Below, piece by piece: positions 38,101 to 51,485 of a stretch of 64,000 bases of DNA. The notes under the pieces were generated by a model. The model saw only the letters and a program-made list of their open reading frames with translations, made no database searches and was not told where the DNA came from. This DNA is from Ceratothoa steindachneri (Eukaryota; Arthropoda; Malacostraca; Isopoda; Cymothoidae). Where the stretch lies: assembly GCA_963969495.1 (NCBI GenBank), contig OZ018323.1:79804919-79868918 (forward strand). The letters are read 5' to 3'. How positions within the stretch are numbered: position 1 is the stretch's first letter; the number at the start of each line of letters is the position of its first letter. The translations under genes and the position numbers were made by a program.

Positions 38101-39359
38101 CTACGCTAAATGGCACTTTCTTTCCTACGGGCCTAGGTAGCAGTATATATTCTTTCTTTTCCATGGTGTGCTTCATGAACATTTATTTTGGATGGCTGAG
38201 AAATTTCATTTTGAAATGAGTTGGTCATTATTTTGGTTTCTTTTTTTTAATGAGCGTTGTAATGTACCATGGTCTAATAAATTTGAAAAAAAGTACCTAG
38301 CCTGTATATTAGAATTTCGTTGGCTTTATTAACGAATGTTTAGAGGGGAGAAATCCATTTTGTATACATTGTCGGACGTTGTCTCTACTATTGTCACTGT
38401 TAGTCTTTTAATTTTGTATAGCTTCCCCACCCTCCAGTCAAATATGAAAAAAATAACTGCCACTATTTTGAGGTAGATTATCTATATTTTTAGTTGTGTG
38501 GTAGATAGACGTTTCATATGTTTTCATTCGATTTAGTACCATTTGCCGTTTATGAAAATATCACATGCATGCATATGCGTACAAGAACAATGTCTGAATT
38601 AAATAAAAAAACAACAACATAGTAACCTGATTCAAAGTTATATATTAAAAACGATGATACATGCATTAATCGAATAACTGCAATGCGGTCTATTTTGCTT
38701 TTCAAGTCATTTATGCATCGATACCTATCGCAGGATAACCGATACTTACACTTATCGGCTCGCGATCAATTGCTAAATATAATGGTGAGTTTCTGTCTTC
38801 CTGGTGCGTTTGCATTCGTTAAATAAGACATCAAGGCGGGCAGAACTGAACTCCTTTTTGGTTGATAATTTAATAAGAGTGTTAATGGAAAGCATGGTTG
38901 TACATACCTCCCGCGGTTGTAGACCACACACGCCGGTATGGCGAGTTGCCAAGTTTCGCTAGACAGTAAACGTACGCTTTTTGTATCATAGACGTTTTGT
39001 TTACTTTCAGTGAGATGTTATTTTTTTCAAACTTATTTATTATTACTATACCGTAAATACATGAAGTCAAAGACAACCGGTTTTCTGTCATTTTTTTATT
39101 ATTTGTGAATGTGTTCTTAGTTAGATTTTTTTCCAAATGCCACCCCACGAAGTTATACACTTATATTATACATGTAATTATGTCTGCGCATTTGTTTGTA
39201 TTCACGTAAGTCCAATCACATTCATGACCTCGATTTAAAAATATAGCATTATTTTAATGGGAAAAAATGAAATGAACTAAGTGGGCTGTCTGGGCAAATT
39301 GCATAATTAATAACTTTGTTCATTTCATACAAGGATTATGACTTTTGAAATATTAATTA

Positions 39360-41431
39360 ACCAGGCAATGGCTTCCCCCCTCCCTACGGGGGGAGCTTGC
39401 ACTTCGCTACTAAATTAAATTTTTTAAAAAAGCAGCCATGGTTAAGTTTGTATAAACTTTCTTAACTTCGCCAATTATAATAATTTTAAAAAAGAACTTA
39501 AACTAAATCCTATCCCTTTCAAAATATCACGTTGCTAAAATATAGAGTTCTAGAATTTCTCAGAAGATATATAAAAATAAATTTTCTGAACTTCACCATT
39601 TGTAATTCTTTGTCTTTAAAAAATTTCATAAAATTTCGATACTTATATTTATTTCTGAACTTCACCATTTTGTTTTTTTTATATTATAAAAGAATTATTA
39701 GAAATAACTTTGATAAAAAACTATAATTCATAACCAAACTAAGATGAAATTATTATTCAAATACTCAAAAAAATCCCCTTCTTAAATTATAGAGTTAGTG
39801 ATGATGATGACCAAACGAACTCAGAACTATAAATACCACTTGCCAAACAGCAACTCGACAAATTTTACAGATTCATAAAGCTGAGTCCGGCGAATAAAAG
39901 ATAGCTCTACCTAATGCTTGCGAGGTCCTCCCTAATTACCATGTAGTACCACTACATAAACGCTCAAAATAAAGGATGATAGATCTCCAGAGTGCAAAAA
40001 ATAAAGCAACGCTTTGTATCACAAACAAACATAGAACGGACTATCTATTTCCCGCTAGAACGCCTACATGAGAAAAGAAAAAAAAAACAACTAGGAGAAG
40101 TCCGCTACTATAGTAGGCCAAGTAAGTATGAGGAACCTCGAATAGATCAAAAGAGGCCTCTAAACATGTCCTAAGTAGCTTCAGGAAAATTGAAACAACC
40201 CTTATACAAGAGTTAATATGATAAACTGTATTTAAATAAAATGCACAACGAAGATAAAGAAATATAACAATGCAAATAAAGAAGAAATATAACCCAACAA
40301 ACTAACTAGGAAAAATAAACAAATATTCAAATTGTAACACAAAATACTTTATTTGTTAAATATTAACCCAGACAGAAATTAATTTATTTTCAATTTCTTT
40401 CTTTTAATAACCGGGAATTCTTCAATTTTTCTTCTTCTTATTATTATTATTCTCCTCCTTTCGATCTCTTCTGCTCCTATTCATTCTGTTACGTCTCTTC
40501 CATTTCGCTCTCTTTTTGTATTACTCTTCTTTTTTTCCTCTTCCTCCTGCCTTCTTCTTTTATTCTCTTTCTTATCCAGCTCCTATTCCTTTCCTTCCTT
40601 TCTTATTCCCATCCTTCTTTATCTTCTCCTCCTTTAATCTTTTCTTCTTCCACCTATTTATTCTATGCTTCACCTCCTCCTCTACTTCTCTTCTTCTTCT
40701 TCCGTCTCTTCTGCTTCTAATCCTCATCCCTTTCTTAAACTTCTCCTTCTACTCCTCTTTTTTTCACTTCTTTTTTCCTCCTTCTTCCTCTCATCCTCAC
40801 CTTTCTTCCCTTCTTATTCTTCTTCTTCTCCTCATGCATTTTTTTCTATTTAACCCATCCCAAAATTCCAGTTCTCAGGGACAAAAGGAGCGGCTTCTCC
40901 ACTCCTCATTTAGCTCTACTCGTTTTTAGGTGCCAGGATTTCTTTCCTCCTGATAAAGATTAAAATCTCTTTTAGAAATAACTTAGATAAAATTTTCGAA
41001 TCTAAAAAAAAAGCAGTCATGGTTATTTTTTATAAATTTTCTGAGCTTCACCAATTAGAATAATAATAATCACTAACTATAATTTAAGAAAGGGATTTTT
41101 TTGAGTATTTGAATAATAATTTCATCTTAGTTTGGTTATGACTTATGTTTCTTTATCAAAGTTCAGAAATAAATATAAGTATCAAAATTTTGTGAATTTT
41201 TTAAAGCCCAAACAATTACAAATGGTGAAGTTCAGAAAATAAATTTTTATATATCTTTTTCTATAATTATATTTTAGCAACGTGATATTTTGAAAGGGGG
41301 AAAATTTATTTTAGATTTCCTTTTTACAATTATTATAATTGGCGAAGTCAGAAAATTTCTAAAAATTTAACCATGGCTGCTTTTTTTTAGATTTTAAATT
41401 TTAATCTTAGTAGCGAAGCCATTGCCTGGTA
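39360..41431. mobile_element. Large foldback element with inverted arms of ~370-450 bp
   Basis: The left arm (about 39360-39811) begins ACCAGGCAATGGCTTC and is inverted at about 41068-41431, which ends GCCATTGCCTGGT. The inner parts match closely (AAATTATTATTCAAATACTC versus its complement near 41115). Both arms carry a subrepeat close to TTCTGAACTTCACCATT several times. A further copy of the left-arm start lies in direct orientation at about 41008-41068, and a degenerate inverted one lies outside at about 42057-42165. No transposase is recognisable, and the target duplication is unclear. Confidence 0.8.
40410..40925 (+). repeat. Long polypyrimidine (CT-rich) tract
   Basis: For about 500 bases the plus strand is overwhelmingly C and T, with TTCTTC, CTCCTT and TCCTCC motifs and few purines. 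It forms the centre of the foldback element. It creates an open frame (40516-40929) rich in Ser, Phe, Leu and Pro that is a composition artefact. Confidence 0.85.
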
Positions 41432-42950
41432 TCTTGATTTTGGAAAACTGCAAAAACATACCAGGTTTCTCATTAACTTTCTTTCTTTCTCACCATCCGC
41501 CTGGTATATAGCAACTATCTGTCAGTCGGCGAGCTCTTAGGGAACCGCTTCCATTCCATGCGATCATCCAATTTTTTTCCTCCTTCACCTCCTGCAAGAA
41601 TGTTCCTCTACATCTCAGTGCCAGTGCCTTTTTTACTCCTTCGACCCATCTTTTTCTTGGTCTTCTTAGGTGTTTTTTTCCTGGGGAAGGGGGCCTTAGC
41701 AGTGCTATTTTGGGGTGCTTTTCTTCGTCATTCTCATTACGTGTCCATACTACGGCAATCTTTTTTTCTCATTAACGAGGAAAAAATAAATACGATTTTT
41801 TGCACTTCTTTCCCAAAAATCCCGTTCTAACAATATATCCAAAACATTATACAATAACCTTTATTTTCAAAAAGTTTCATCCCTAACTATATTTTGTATC
41901 GTTGTTCATTTGAAGGTTTTTCTTTAGAAGGATAGTTTTTTTTCTCTAAATTTTGATGAAAACTTATTCAATAATATTTTTGCAAACGATCAAAATTTTC
42001 TCCCTTTTCTTAGAAAGCAGTTTTTGAATTCTTTTTGGTGTTTGAAAAAAAACAAAATGGTGAAGTTCAGAAAAATAAATATATTTATACAATGTTTTCG
42101 AATTTAAAAACATGCAAATCCTTAAGTTCAGAAATTGATTAAAATTTAGGCATAGCTGCTTTTTTTTATCGTATATAGTTAGTGAAAACTGCAACAAACC
42201 TTCGGTCTGTGACCCATACGGCTTTGATAACGAAGTTTCGGGGGGGGGGGTTAGAGGTTTCCTGTGCCGATCTCTTCAACCTATTTTTTCTAAAATAAGG
42301 AAAATACAGCCCGGTGTGTCACCCCTCTCCTCGGTGGTTCAGGTTAGAAAGCAGTCTTAATTTTTACCATTGAAGAATCGCTCATATTTTTTCCAAATGG
42401 AGAAAGCACTCCTCTAAATTTTACAGGGACCAGTACCTATTTTCACGGCCTAAAGGGAAAATAAAATATGGGATTTTTTATTTCATGTTGACTCATTCTT
42501 AAAATAAAGAAAAAAGACAGCAACAATCACCAATTTAAAATATAGTTGATGGATGTACTGTAGCCCAGGTTTCCTACCTTAAAACATGCCATGGTCGATC
42601 CCAAATACGGCTGAGAAAGAAGTGTTAGCTGAAGTTTTGCAGTCATAAAACCAAACATGCTTTGAAGGCAAATAACTACACCCATAATGAAAGACTTCAA
42701 CTCAATTTCAATAGTTTCACTTAATAATTAACAATTTTACTCTTACTGAGCTTTTGCGGTGTACAGCTGAACTACATACAAGGTATCAATAGGATCATAG
42801 ACAATTTATATAAAGCAAACCAAATCTAGGTACTAGCCACGTAGGACCACTCGAAAATGGAGTGATTTATGTTGTTTTAGACTATTTACTGAAATACATT
42901 TTTGCTCTAAGGCACACGTTGGCAAACATTTTCTGAACAGAAAACAGGGT

Positions 42951-43055
42951 GCCCCCCCCAAAAAAAAACCGGGCCCCAACTTTCGATATGCTTCATATCT
43001 TAAATTTTATGTCGCAAGTTGGATCCCGTTTTTTTTTTGGGGGGGGGGGGAGGGT
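42951..43055. repeat. Imperfect inverted repeat with poly(C)/poly(A) and poly(T)/poly(G) ends
   Basis: A left arm beginning with C8 then A9 and CCGGGCCCCAACTTTCG pairs with a right arm CGCAAGTTGGATCCCG followed by T10 and G11. The loop is AT-rich. Confidence 0.7.
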
Positions 43056-43585
43056 CAACCTGCATTTTCTGGACTGATTTTAAATATTATTTTAATTTGT
43101 AGAAAGCAAAGAAGTGGAGCTTTTCGTGAAAACAAGTGTAGACGTTTTAGTCCCGATCTGCACTCATTAAGAGGCCTCTTATTTCTCAGTTGGGATTACT
43201 AATTAACGTGGGATCCGAACGAGAGGTGTATATCGAACGTGTATGGCAACCACCTTGGAGACGGGTCGGTTTGAAAACAACAAATATAAAATAAGTATAT
43301 GAATGAGTAATAAGGAAAAGTCTTGCGCCAATAGGTCTCGCTCAAAGCCCTGGCTGCATTAATTTATGGTAGTTCGCTTTCCCTCGAATTAAGGCTATAG
43401 TTCCAATCCAATGCTATGTTTAATTTTAAGTTACCTCACTACAGCCTGTTGCAAGTTAATTATGATTAAAATTGTATTAAAACCAGTTTGTTCAGAATCA
43501 TGTACCTAGAAAATATACCTTTAATATTTTAATTGTTATACATTTTTTATTTAAAGTGTTTAGTAACTTTTTCTTTTTTTTATAG

Positions 43586-43778
43586 AAGGGGGTAGGTTGG
43601 AGCGAGAATTGGCCTATGTTTCACAAACGCTGGGTGAAGGGGCCGGAACGACGAGCCAACTTGTTATCCAAACTCCCAAACAAGGGTTCAGTGAAAATAT
43701 ACTTACTTCCTCGTCCTTGTCCACTCATCTTCACGTTCTTCAGGAAGCTATCAATATCACTGTAGAGATGTTCGATAT
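43586..43778 (+). CDS. ptc: Patched coding exon (vertebrate exon 3 equivalent): first extracellular domain
   Basis: Starts after TTTTTTATAG and ends before GTGAGT; 193 nt, completing a split Glu codon. It encodes GGRLERELAYVSQTLGEG, then QLVIQTPKQGFSENILTSSS and the helix HVLQEAINITVEMFDM-like end, which align with the start of extracellular domain 1 in Patched proteins (VGGRVSREL, LMIQTPKEE and so on). NIT is a possible N-glycosylation site. Confidence 0.93.
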
Positions 43779-44806
43779 GTGAGTAACCAAACTAGAATAT
43801 TTTTCTTCCCTTATCAGCCAGAGTGATTTAAAAAAAAAATCAATTATATTTCCTTGCCTGTTTTAGAATGATCAAACCACCATTTCTAGTAGCCATAAGA
43901 TTTGTGCATTACTTGTTTTTCAATTTGAAAATAGGCTTCCAACCGATAGGCCTATTTATTCCTCTCCGGTATTTTCCCACAGTCCCAGTCTCGAGCCCCG
44001 CATTCAGGTCTGACTAGCTATTGTATGGTGGCTTAAGGATTCTTTCGCCATAAAGGTTTCTTCCATAACACCGACCATTCAAGAGGGGAGAGTTCAGGAG
44101 ACTACTCGCTTTTCTCTCCTAATTTGTTCATGCCTGTTCCTGTTGGACTCGCAAGAAAAGAAGGGGTGCGAAAGGCTAATCACGTGTAGCATTGGCTGCT
44201 ACTAACACCTGGCGGATTCTAGGCCGTCCCGACCCAAATACCTGCAGGAGAATCTACCGCTGTCTTTTCCACACATTTTCACTTTCTTTACAGATTTCTC
44301 TGCACATTTTCTGCGTTGTACTCCATCGTTTTATATTCGAAGCCACTCACCCCTGCCCCCCAATCTTTGCCCCTTCTCTTAGCTTGCTAAAATATCTCCC
44401 TCATCGCTAGAGCCTGTTTAGAATTAAATCAAATATCCAGATAAGTCCGATGATAGCCTTAATCCTGCATTGAAAATACTTCATAGAATTAGTATATTCA
44501 TTTTGAGTTGACCAATACTTCCTATGGACGCAGAGGGAAAATTCCTAAAAAGTAGATGAATAAAATGAAGAATAGAGCAGTACTTAGATAATTAATACTT
44601 AAAATCCATCTACGCGAATGCCGCGCCCCCTATGCGCGGGTCGGGGTTAGATAGAATACACGTATTTACATACATCAGTCCCTTCCCCCAAAGCCCCACT
44701 TTGGTGATAGTATATTACTATACTTTGAGATATTTTCCTTAGATATTTGGCACAAGTTCCTCCTCCTCGCCATTAAATAATTCAGCTTATCTTTCTCATA
44801 TTTCAG

Positions 44807-44876
44807 AACGTGGAGACTCAATGATCTCTGTTTGGCTACAAGTTTTCCCTACTTTGAAAATCATATCATAGACCAG
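44807..44876 (+). CDS. ptc: Patched coding exon (70 nt)
   Basis: Starts after CATATTTCAG and ends before GTAAAG. It encodes TWRLNDLCLATSFPYFENHI then IDQ, aligning with the vertebrate WKLEHLCYK...MDQ segment. The 70-nt size matches what I recall for PTCH1 exon 4. The Cys of NDLC is a conserved extracellular cysteine. Confidence 0.93.
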
Positions 44877-45160
44877 GTAAAGGAGCCTAGTTTTATATTG
44901 CATTCGACCCATACTGCGGTTGAGCCTTCAGGGCACGTGATAGATTATTATAATTACAGTATTGTACTGTATCATTATATAATGTAAGTTATTATCAAGA
45001 TTAAAAAAATATAAAATCTGCTGGAATTATGTTTTAAGATATAATAAATATGAATTAAAGAGTTAAATGAGGGTTTTCAGTGGACTAATGGCTCGTATAT
45101 TACTGTAATAGTCTTGTAAAACCCAATTAGGATGTCTTGCATTAGATGAGTTAAATTCTT

Positions 45161-45162
<2 letters not shown>

Positions 45163-45229
<67 letters not shown>
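45163..45229. repeat. (TA)n microsatellite
   Basis: About 67 bp of TA in a short intron, only about 20 bp upstream of the next splice acceptor. Confidence 0.95.
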
Positions 45230-45233
<4 letters not shown>

Positions 45234-45249
45234 TATTCCCTTCCTTTAG

Positions 45250-45347
45250 ATTTTTGAACGGTTAACTCCGTGCACTATTATAACTCCACTAGATTGCTTC
45301 TGGGAAGGTTCGAAGCTCTTGGGGCCAGAATTCTATGTTACTATTCC
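45250..45347 (+). CDS. ptc: Patched coding exon (98 nt)
   Basis: Starts after CCTTCCTTTAG and ends before GTAAGT. It encodes [20 protein letters not shown] then [13 protein letters not shown], containing the strongly conserved [11 protein letters not shown] block of Patched extracellular domain 1. Confidence 0.95.
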
Positions 45348-46550
45348 GTAAGTATATTTTTAACCTTAGTCTTTTATTTTCTAGTTCTCAAAAGAAATTC
45401 GGGATTTTTTTTAACATATCCCAACCTTTTTTTATTTCCCCTTCCCCTCAAAGGCATTTAATAGACTTGATTATTTGTTACCTTTTAAATTTGTTTATTC
45501 CAACTTTTTTTTAATTTTCATCCGTTTATGTACTTGTTTTCTTGTTATTTTGCTCCTTGGTTTTCACTTTGAATCCAGAATTCTAAGAGGTCGAAATCAG
45601 AAGTTTTATTACTGCAGTTTTTATTTCTTTTATTTTTATCTCTTAACTTTCACCCATTTTCACCACCTTAGTTGTCAGTCACTGTTATTATAAATAGCAA
45701 AAAAGCCATATTCATTAATTAATCATGCAAATATTGAAGTTTCTTCGATCTCAATGGCCAGAGTTGTGAGTTCCTGGTTTGCTGATCTTGCGATTTTCAC
45801 TTCTTTTTAGCACTAATTACCTATGCCCGGATAAGTGGGAATCAATGTTAATTAATGTATGAAAAGGGGTAAATGACTTATTTGGAGATTTTCACTTTTG
45901 TCTAGACAAAAAGAAACTTTCTTTAAGTCGTATGTTTTAGGTATTTACTTATTATCCCGTCGTCTTTGTACATGATTCTATGTGTCCACAATGATTATAT
46001 TAAAATCTCGCCCTTGATAATGTCTGGGAGTCCTAAACCGCTCTTAAACTAGAAGCAAAACAGGCACCCGCTATAGCGTTTTGTTACTTGTGAATTGTCC
46101 CTGTATAATTCTTTTAAATCGTTACTTTAATTCTGAGAAAGTGCTTCCTTATATCTAATTCAAATTTTAATGACACCGTGCTAGGAAAGTCTCCTTAATC
46201 ACGTAACTTACATATATTTTTTCACGTTTAATTCTGTAAAATCCTTAAGCATGATTGTCTTTGACCTGAATGGGTTAGTTTGTATGTAGACAGGTTTATA
46301 GTGGAATGGTTTTACTCGCAGGGAACAAAGGCAGTTTTTTTTTAATTTTTATAACTTATAATTCGTTGTTTCATTCAATCATTGCACTTTATATCTACTT
46401 TAATCAGTTTCTTTGACAAGCAAACTTTATTTTTTTCAGTTTGTAAAATCTGTACACGCGAAAAATTGTTAGATATTGCAAATGTCACGTGGTATTTTTC
46501 ATTCGTATTTATTCCTACTTCTTATGTTAAAAATTCTTAATGCTAAAAAC

Positions 46551-46556
<6 letters not shown>

Positions 46557-46623
<67 letters not shown>
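46557..46623. repeat. (TA)n microsatellite
   Basis: About 66 bp of TA in an intron. Confidence 0.95.
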
Positions 46624-46625
<2 letters not shown>

Positions 46626-47525
46626 TAAAATTCTTCCATGCGCAGGGCAAAAAATCCGAGCTTTTTTTATAACCCGTTAGACTAGTCAATTATCGTACGC
46701 CTGGCAGCGTTCTCCGAAATTCGTTGATGAAGACATCAAAATGAAGCCCACCCAAGTTGGCTGGAATTTAATTCTACATAATTATCTGTTGGGTAATGCT
46801 CGGATTAGTCTTGAGGGTTTATCTTTTTTTCAAGTCTTTGTTTTTTTTTAATATATGAAAACTTTATTAAAAGTTGCCTTCATTCATAGTGAACTAAGTA
46901 AATTTGTTATAGTATGAATGCCTATAATGTATAAAGTGAACGGGTTGAATTTTATTTTACGCAGACTTTGGGTTCCATTTTTTGTTCTCAAGATTGATTA
47001 TGTATTTAATGGCCACTTGGCCTTATCCTTCGATGTTCGGGAGAGCTTTTGGTATATCACTGGGTGGTTTGATACCCATCTCTCTCCTATGGGCACCCTC
47101 TCTCTTTCTCCCTGAAAAAGCCCAAAAAGGAAAGAGATATGAAGGAGATATCGTTATAGTTAAATCTCTTTTCGTTGCTCCCCTCATCTTCGTAAGAAAA
47201 AAGTCTGCTCTGGAACGCTACGTTTTTAGGGAGGGGGAACGTTCTCGTATGACGCACAAACTCTTCCTGGGTGGCTATCTAATCTCCATCTTGGAAGCAT
47301 TTGCTCAAATCCTTCTAGAATGTTGATACGGTGAGGCGTAGCCACATGTAATGTTAGACGCTGTCACATAAATGAATTAAAACCCAGTGTGTTTTGGATG
47401 TGTCTATTCATTATTTGATTACATGAAAATATTAGTTTCCTAATTCAAAGTTCTATTGTATGTATGCACCAGTTATGTAGATGAACCTCCAAGTGCTTCT
47501 TCGAAAACATATAAAAAAATCCTGA

Positions 47526-47526
<1 letters not shown>

Positions 47527-47590
<64 letters not shown>
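47527..47590. repeat. (TA)n microsatellite
   Basis: About 63 bp of TA in an intron. Confidence 0.95.
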
Positions 47591-47592
<2 letters not shown>

Positions 47593-50500
47593 TTTATGCA
47601 CTATGTACTTTGAGTTTTACGTATGAAATCTTAGACATGTCAAGATTGTAATCAGAAACTAAGCAGCTATGTTTACTAATGCAGCGATCGTATAAAAAGT
47701 GTAAATTTGATACATCCATCCTTGAAGGAAGACCATTAGAAAAGGTAGTTTGGGGGGTTGGGCGCACTTTCTTCCCTCTTTCCATTTAAAGGTATCCGAA
47801 CGCCGCTTAAACTATTCCAGAGACGGTGATTTGGGGGTTGGGATACAAGCCTCAGTCGACAGTTAAGGAAGTGAGTTCCCTCCGGCGCGAGTTGATGTCT
47901 TCATTAACTGCGTCTTCGTTCGATTTCGTGCGTCTGTCTCCAACTTGGGTCTCGCTGGCGTCGTGATGGCTGTGGCCAGAGATTTAGGCTTGAAATCAGT
48001 GTGGGATATTAGAAAGAGAACAGAATGTATGTTTTCTGTGTTGAGAGGGAGGGGGGGGGGTATTTTAGATGGATAACAAAAACAAAATTCCTTCTTTGTT
48101 TCCGAGTTTTGAGCATTTTCCTTTTTCGTCGGCACATTAATGTGAATTTCGTTCAATTTACATTTTTCTCTCTCGCTCACGGACGGTGGTCTACAGTATT
48201 GGTTATAAGGTCAGCGTCGCCTGTGGTTCCCCTTTTTGACGCCATATTAGAAACTCCGTGCACGAAGATTGCTTGGAAATTCTTAACAAAATTATTGCGT
48301 TGACCGTCTGGCGTTTGTTAACGCTCCATCACTGGCAAAAAAAAGGGCTTTGTTTGCTTCTAGCCTTTCAAATTTAGGCTTGACTGGATATGACATAGAT
48401 CTCTCAATTAATTGCAACCATTTATTTTAGAGAAACATATTCTTGGGTTGCCATCCTGTTGAATTTTGAAGATTTTAAGTTTTAATACTCCTTTCCTGGT
48501 GTTAATGTTAATAAGTCAATCGGAAAGCCTTGTTGTAGAGAGACTCATTTAAATATTATGATTTTATTTAGGTTCTCAAATTTGAATTAGATTGTACCAT
48601 TCACTTGCTATTTATCTTATCTTTAAAAAGTGTTTCCCCTGTCCTTGTTATATAAAGGCGAGCAACTTTTCTTAACTCATCTTTGTGCCCCTCTTCAAGC
48701 CATCTTCCTTCGCGCCCTTCCCATAATCTGCTGCCCCTGCCGATCTTTATTATCTTGACGAAGGAATTCAATTAATTGGACTCCATCTGTCTTCCAAGTC
48801 CCTATAGCCTCGCCCACCCTCAAGATGCGGAGAAAGTTCCGAGCTAATCCCTGGCTATGTTCAATTTAGTCTTAATGGCTCTGTACTTCGGCTCAAAAAT
48901 CGACGTAACTTTATTTTAATTAGTGGAAGATACCAGTCCTTTGGGAGGAGAGGAGAGTAGCTGTGTTTAGACGTTATCGTCCTATGACAGAAGGTGAAGA
49001 GAGAGAATTATATTAGTTAGTAAGTGAAGCTCTTCACTTATACCTGGTTTAGTCATTTACTAGTCCCAAGCCTCTGATTACCTGCTAATCTCACTAGAAG
49101 CTATCGGCACAATTAGAGGACGCAATAAGATTTCGGTTATCGCGCGTCCTTTGACTGGAAATGATTTTTCACTTTCCCGATGTCTTCCATCTATCATACT
49201 CGTACCTATGCCACACTTTGCGAGACAGTGGACGCCTCAATTTTCCGTTACCAAAGTGTAATGAACCCTTAGGGAGACCTAGAAGTCCTTCAAAAGGGAT
49301 AGGGGGATGTTCTTAAATTCGAGTTCTTGGATAGTTTTGTGTCAGAATTTGACTGGGTGTTGTAGTCTTGTCATTTTCACCCTTTTCTGTTCAACCATTT
49401 ATTCGTTCTTATACTCCTTCGTCTCTTCTCCGCCGAAGGCTTGGTCCGCGCAGGTCATCGCAAGTTTTATTTTTTCAATAAACAGCCATTTCTCTTCTAC
49501 TGAAGGTGGGACTCACTCCCCAGGGAATCCTCTTCCCCGCAATATCACATACACACCTTCCCTGCCCCACGCACGCGAGGTTCCCGGTGCAGGGGGGGGG
49601 GCAGTCTAGTTTCGCTAAAAATACAATTTTTCTTTCCAGTTCTCAACCTGATGCAAGTCTCGTTGAGTGCGGGGCGGCGTGGGTGGGCACAGGCATGGCG
49701 TTCGAGGGGGGCTTGTCTATGCTTGTTGTGGAGTTGTTTTTGCGTTTAGATTTCGCGGCCGGCATCTGACCTTTGTCTCTGGACCCTCGCCCCCACTCGA
49801 GTCTTGATTTTATTACTTGAAGATTGATTTTGGCATTCTTCGCAGGGCGCATTTATTTAGCGACGGCTGTGTTTGTTTCTGCCAGCGACCTCTCCCCTGC
49901 ACAATCTATTGCCACACACAGCTCACTCCCTACCTATCTCTCTAGTGCGATGAAGCGTGCAACGCATTTCTACTCGAACCATTCAGTCCCATTTGTACAC
50001 TTGTTCATGCACACACAGACACACACGCGTGTGTATATGTGTTTGTTAAATAGCATCATTATTTAGCACCTCGAGTCACGCCTTATTTAGATGAGGGGGG
50101 AAGAACTGTGGGAGTTAATAGCTAACCCAACTTCGACAAAAGTTTTCTTCTTTTTTTATCATAATGACAACCTCTCAAGCCCAACATGGTTGGTAGTTAT
50201 TGCGACGTTATAAGTCGTTTACAGCTCACACAAACACTGCGCTAGAGCTTCAACCAGATGAAGGAGTCCGTTTTATGATGCAAGGTTTCGAGTCCGCAGC
50301 ATTTCGGGCGCCTCTTTTCTACTCCGAGCCTAGATTAAGACATTAGAGCGGTGAGAGGAGGTGGCGACGCCTCGGGCCACATTCTCTTCTGCAATCAATG
50401 GGTGGAGAAAAGGCCGGGAGGAGGGGGGGGGGAGATGCTTAACTACGGGGGTTGTGAGGATGAAAAATTGATACGGTCTTCCAAGATTTATGAAAGTTCC

Positions 50501-51294
50501 AACTATGCAAGATACTTTTTTTTAAAATTTAATTACCCCTAGTCGAACTTGTTTCGTTTTTAAATGTTTTTATTATCGCTTTTGAATAGAAATTAAAAAA
50601 ATCTCAATATTTTTAATGTTTGCTTTTCCTGACCATCAAATAATTTAATTATTAGAATGGTTATTAAATATATTTAAGGAATTAATTCAACATCAACCAG
50701 TGTCTCACAAAGTATGGTTTGCTCGTTTTAATGCCACTAACCCCCCCCCCCCTATTGTTGCTTATTAAGCACAAAACTTTGCCAATGTTATCCCTTTTTG
50801 ATGCGAACTTCAACGAAGGTTATCTAAAAAATTAAGTCTTAATTGTATATCGAAGATTAATAAAGTCAGACATTTGTTGCAGTTCTTCTTTTGGCTTTTT
50901 TATTTACCTTCTAATTCTATCCTTCTCTCTTCTGATGACGATGCAACTGCTAGAAAAAATTAATTTTCTTTGTTCTTTAAAAAATCCTGCCATTTTCATT
51001 GTATTTTTGATAACTTTCTTCTCTGGCGTTGAAATTCCGGTATGAAAGGCAGCAAAGCATCGGTTTTACCAACATGGGATACATTTAGGTAGGTTTGGTC
51101 AATCTCCCATCACAATAAAAGGCATTTACTGAGGTCCAAACATTAGAAGAGACAATAGTAAAAAAAAATGTGTGCAAGAAAGTGCAAACCTCTTTTACTC
51201 TACCTTGGCGGGGAAGGGGGGGGGGGTTGCCCATGAATGGCCAGGATTTTTTTGTTTTTTTCTAATTGGTTGTTTTTGGTTGATTTGATTTCAG

Positions 51295-51418
51295 AGGCTA
51301 CGGTGAGAAGGTAAAGTGGAGTAACCTGAATCCTCAGAAGGTGGTGGATAAAATGAAGGAAATCGAAGATTCATCCAGCTTCTTTCCTTTCGCCACCTTT
51401 AGAGAGTTTATGAAAAGG
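51295..51418 (+). CDS. ptc: Patched coding exon (first part of vertebrate exon 6 region)
   Basis: Starts after TTTGATTTCAG and ends before GTGAGT; 124 nt. It encodes GYGEKVKWSNLNPQKVVDKM and FFPFATFREFMKR, matching the LRWTNFDPLEFLEELKK region. In vertebrate PTCH1 this and the next exon are, as I recall, one exon, so the intron at 51419-53167 would be extra. Confidence 0.92.
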
Positions 51419-51483
51419 GTGAGTAGTAGCAGCCGCCTGGTAGAGTTTCCTCCTTTTTTTAGTTTTTGTTTTACTTTTGCGGC

Positions 51484-51485
51484 CC

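Larger units (their letters stand above)
30487..43585 (+). other. Patched intron of 13.1 kb
   Basis: Starts GTGAGT and ends TTTTTTTTATAG. It contains several TA arrays, tRNA-like fragments, a Penelope-like fragment with inverted arms, a large foldback element and scattered poly(G) runs, listed separately. No host coding exon was recognised inside it. Confidence 0.85.
45348..51294 (+). other. Patched intron of 5.9 kb
   Basis: Starts GTAAGT and ends TTGATTTCAG. It contains TA arrays at 46557-46623 and 47527-47590, some poly(G) or poly(C) runs (for example 48051-48060 and 50743-50752), and no recognisable coding exon or transposon. Confidence 0.8.

Noticed and set aside
40516..40929. 137-codon frame rich in Ser, Phe, Leu and Pro
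   Set aside because: The CT-rich tract lacks purines, so stops are rare; there is no domain or codon structure.
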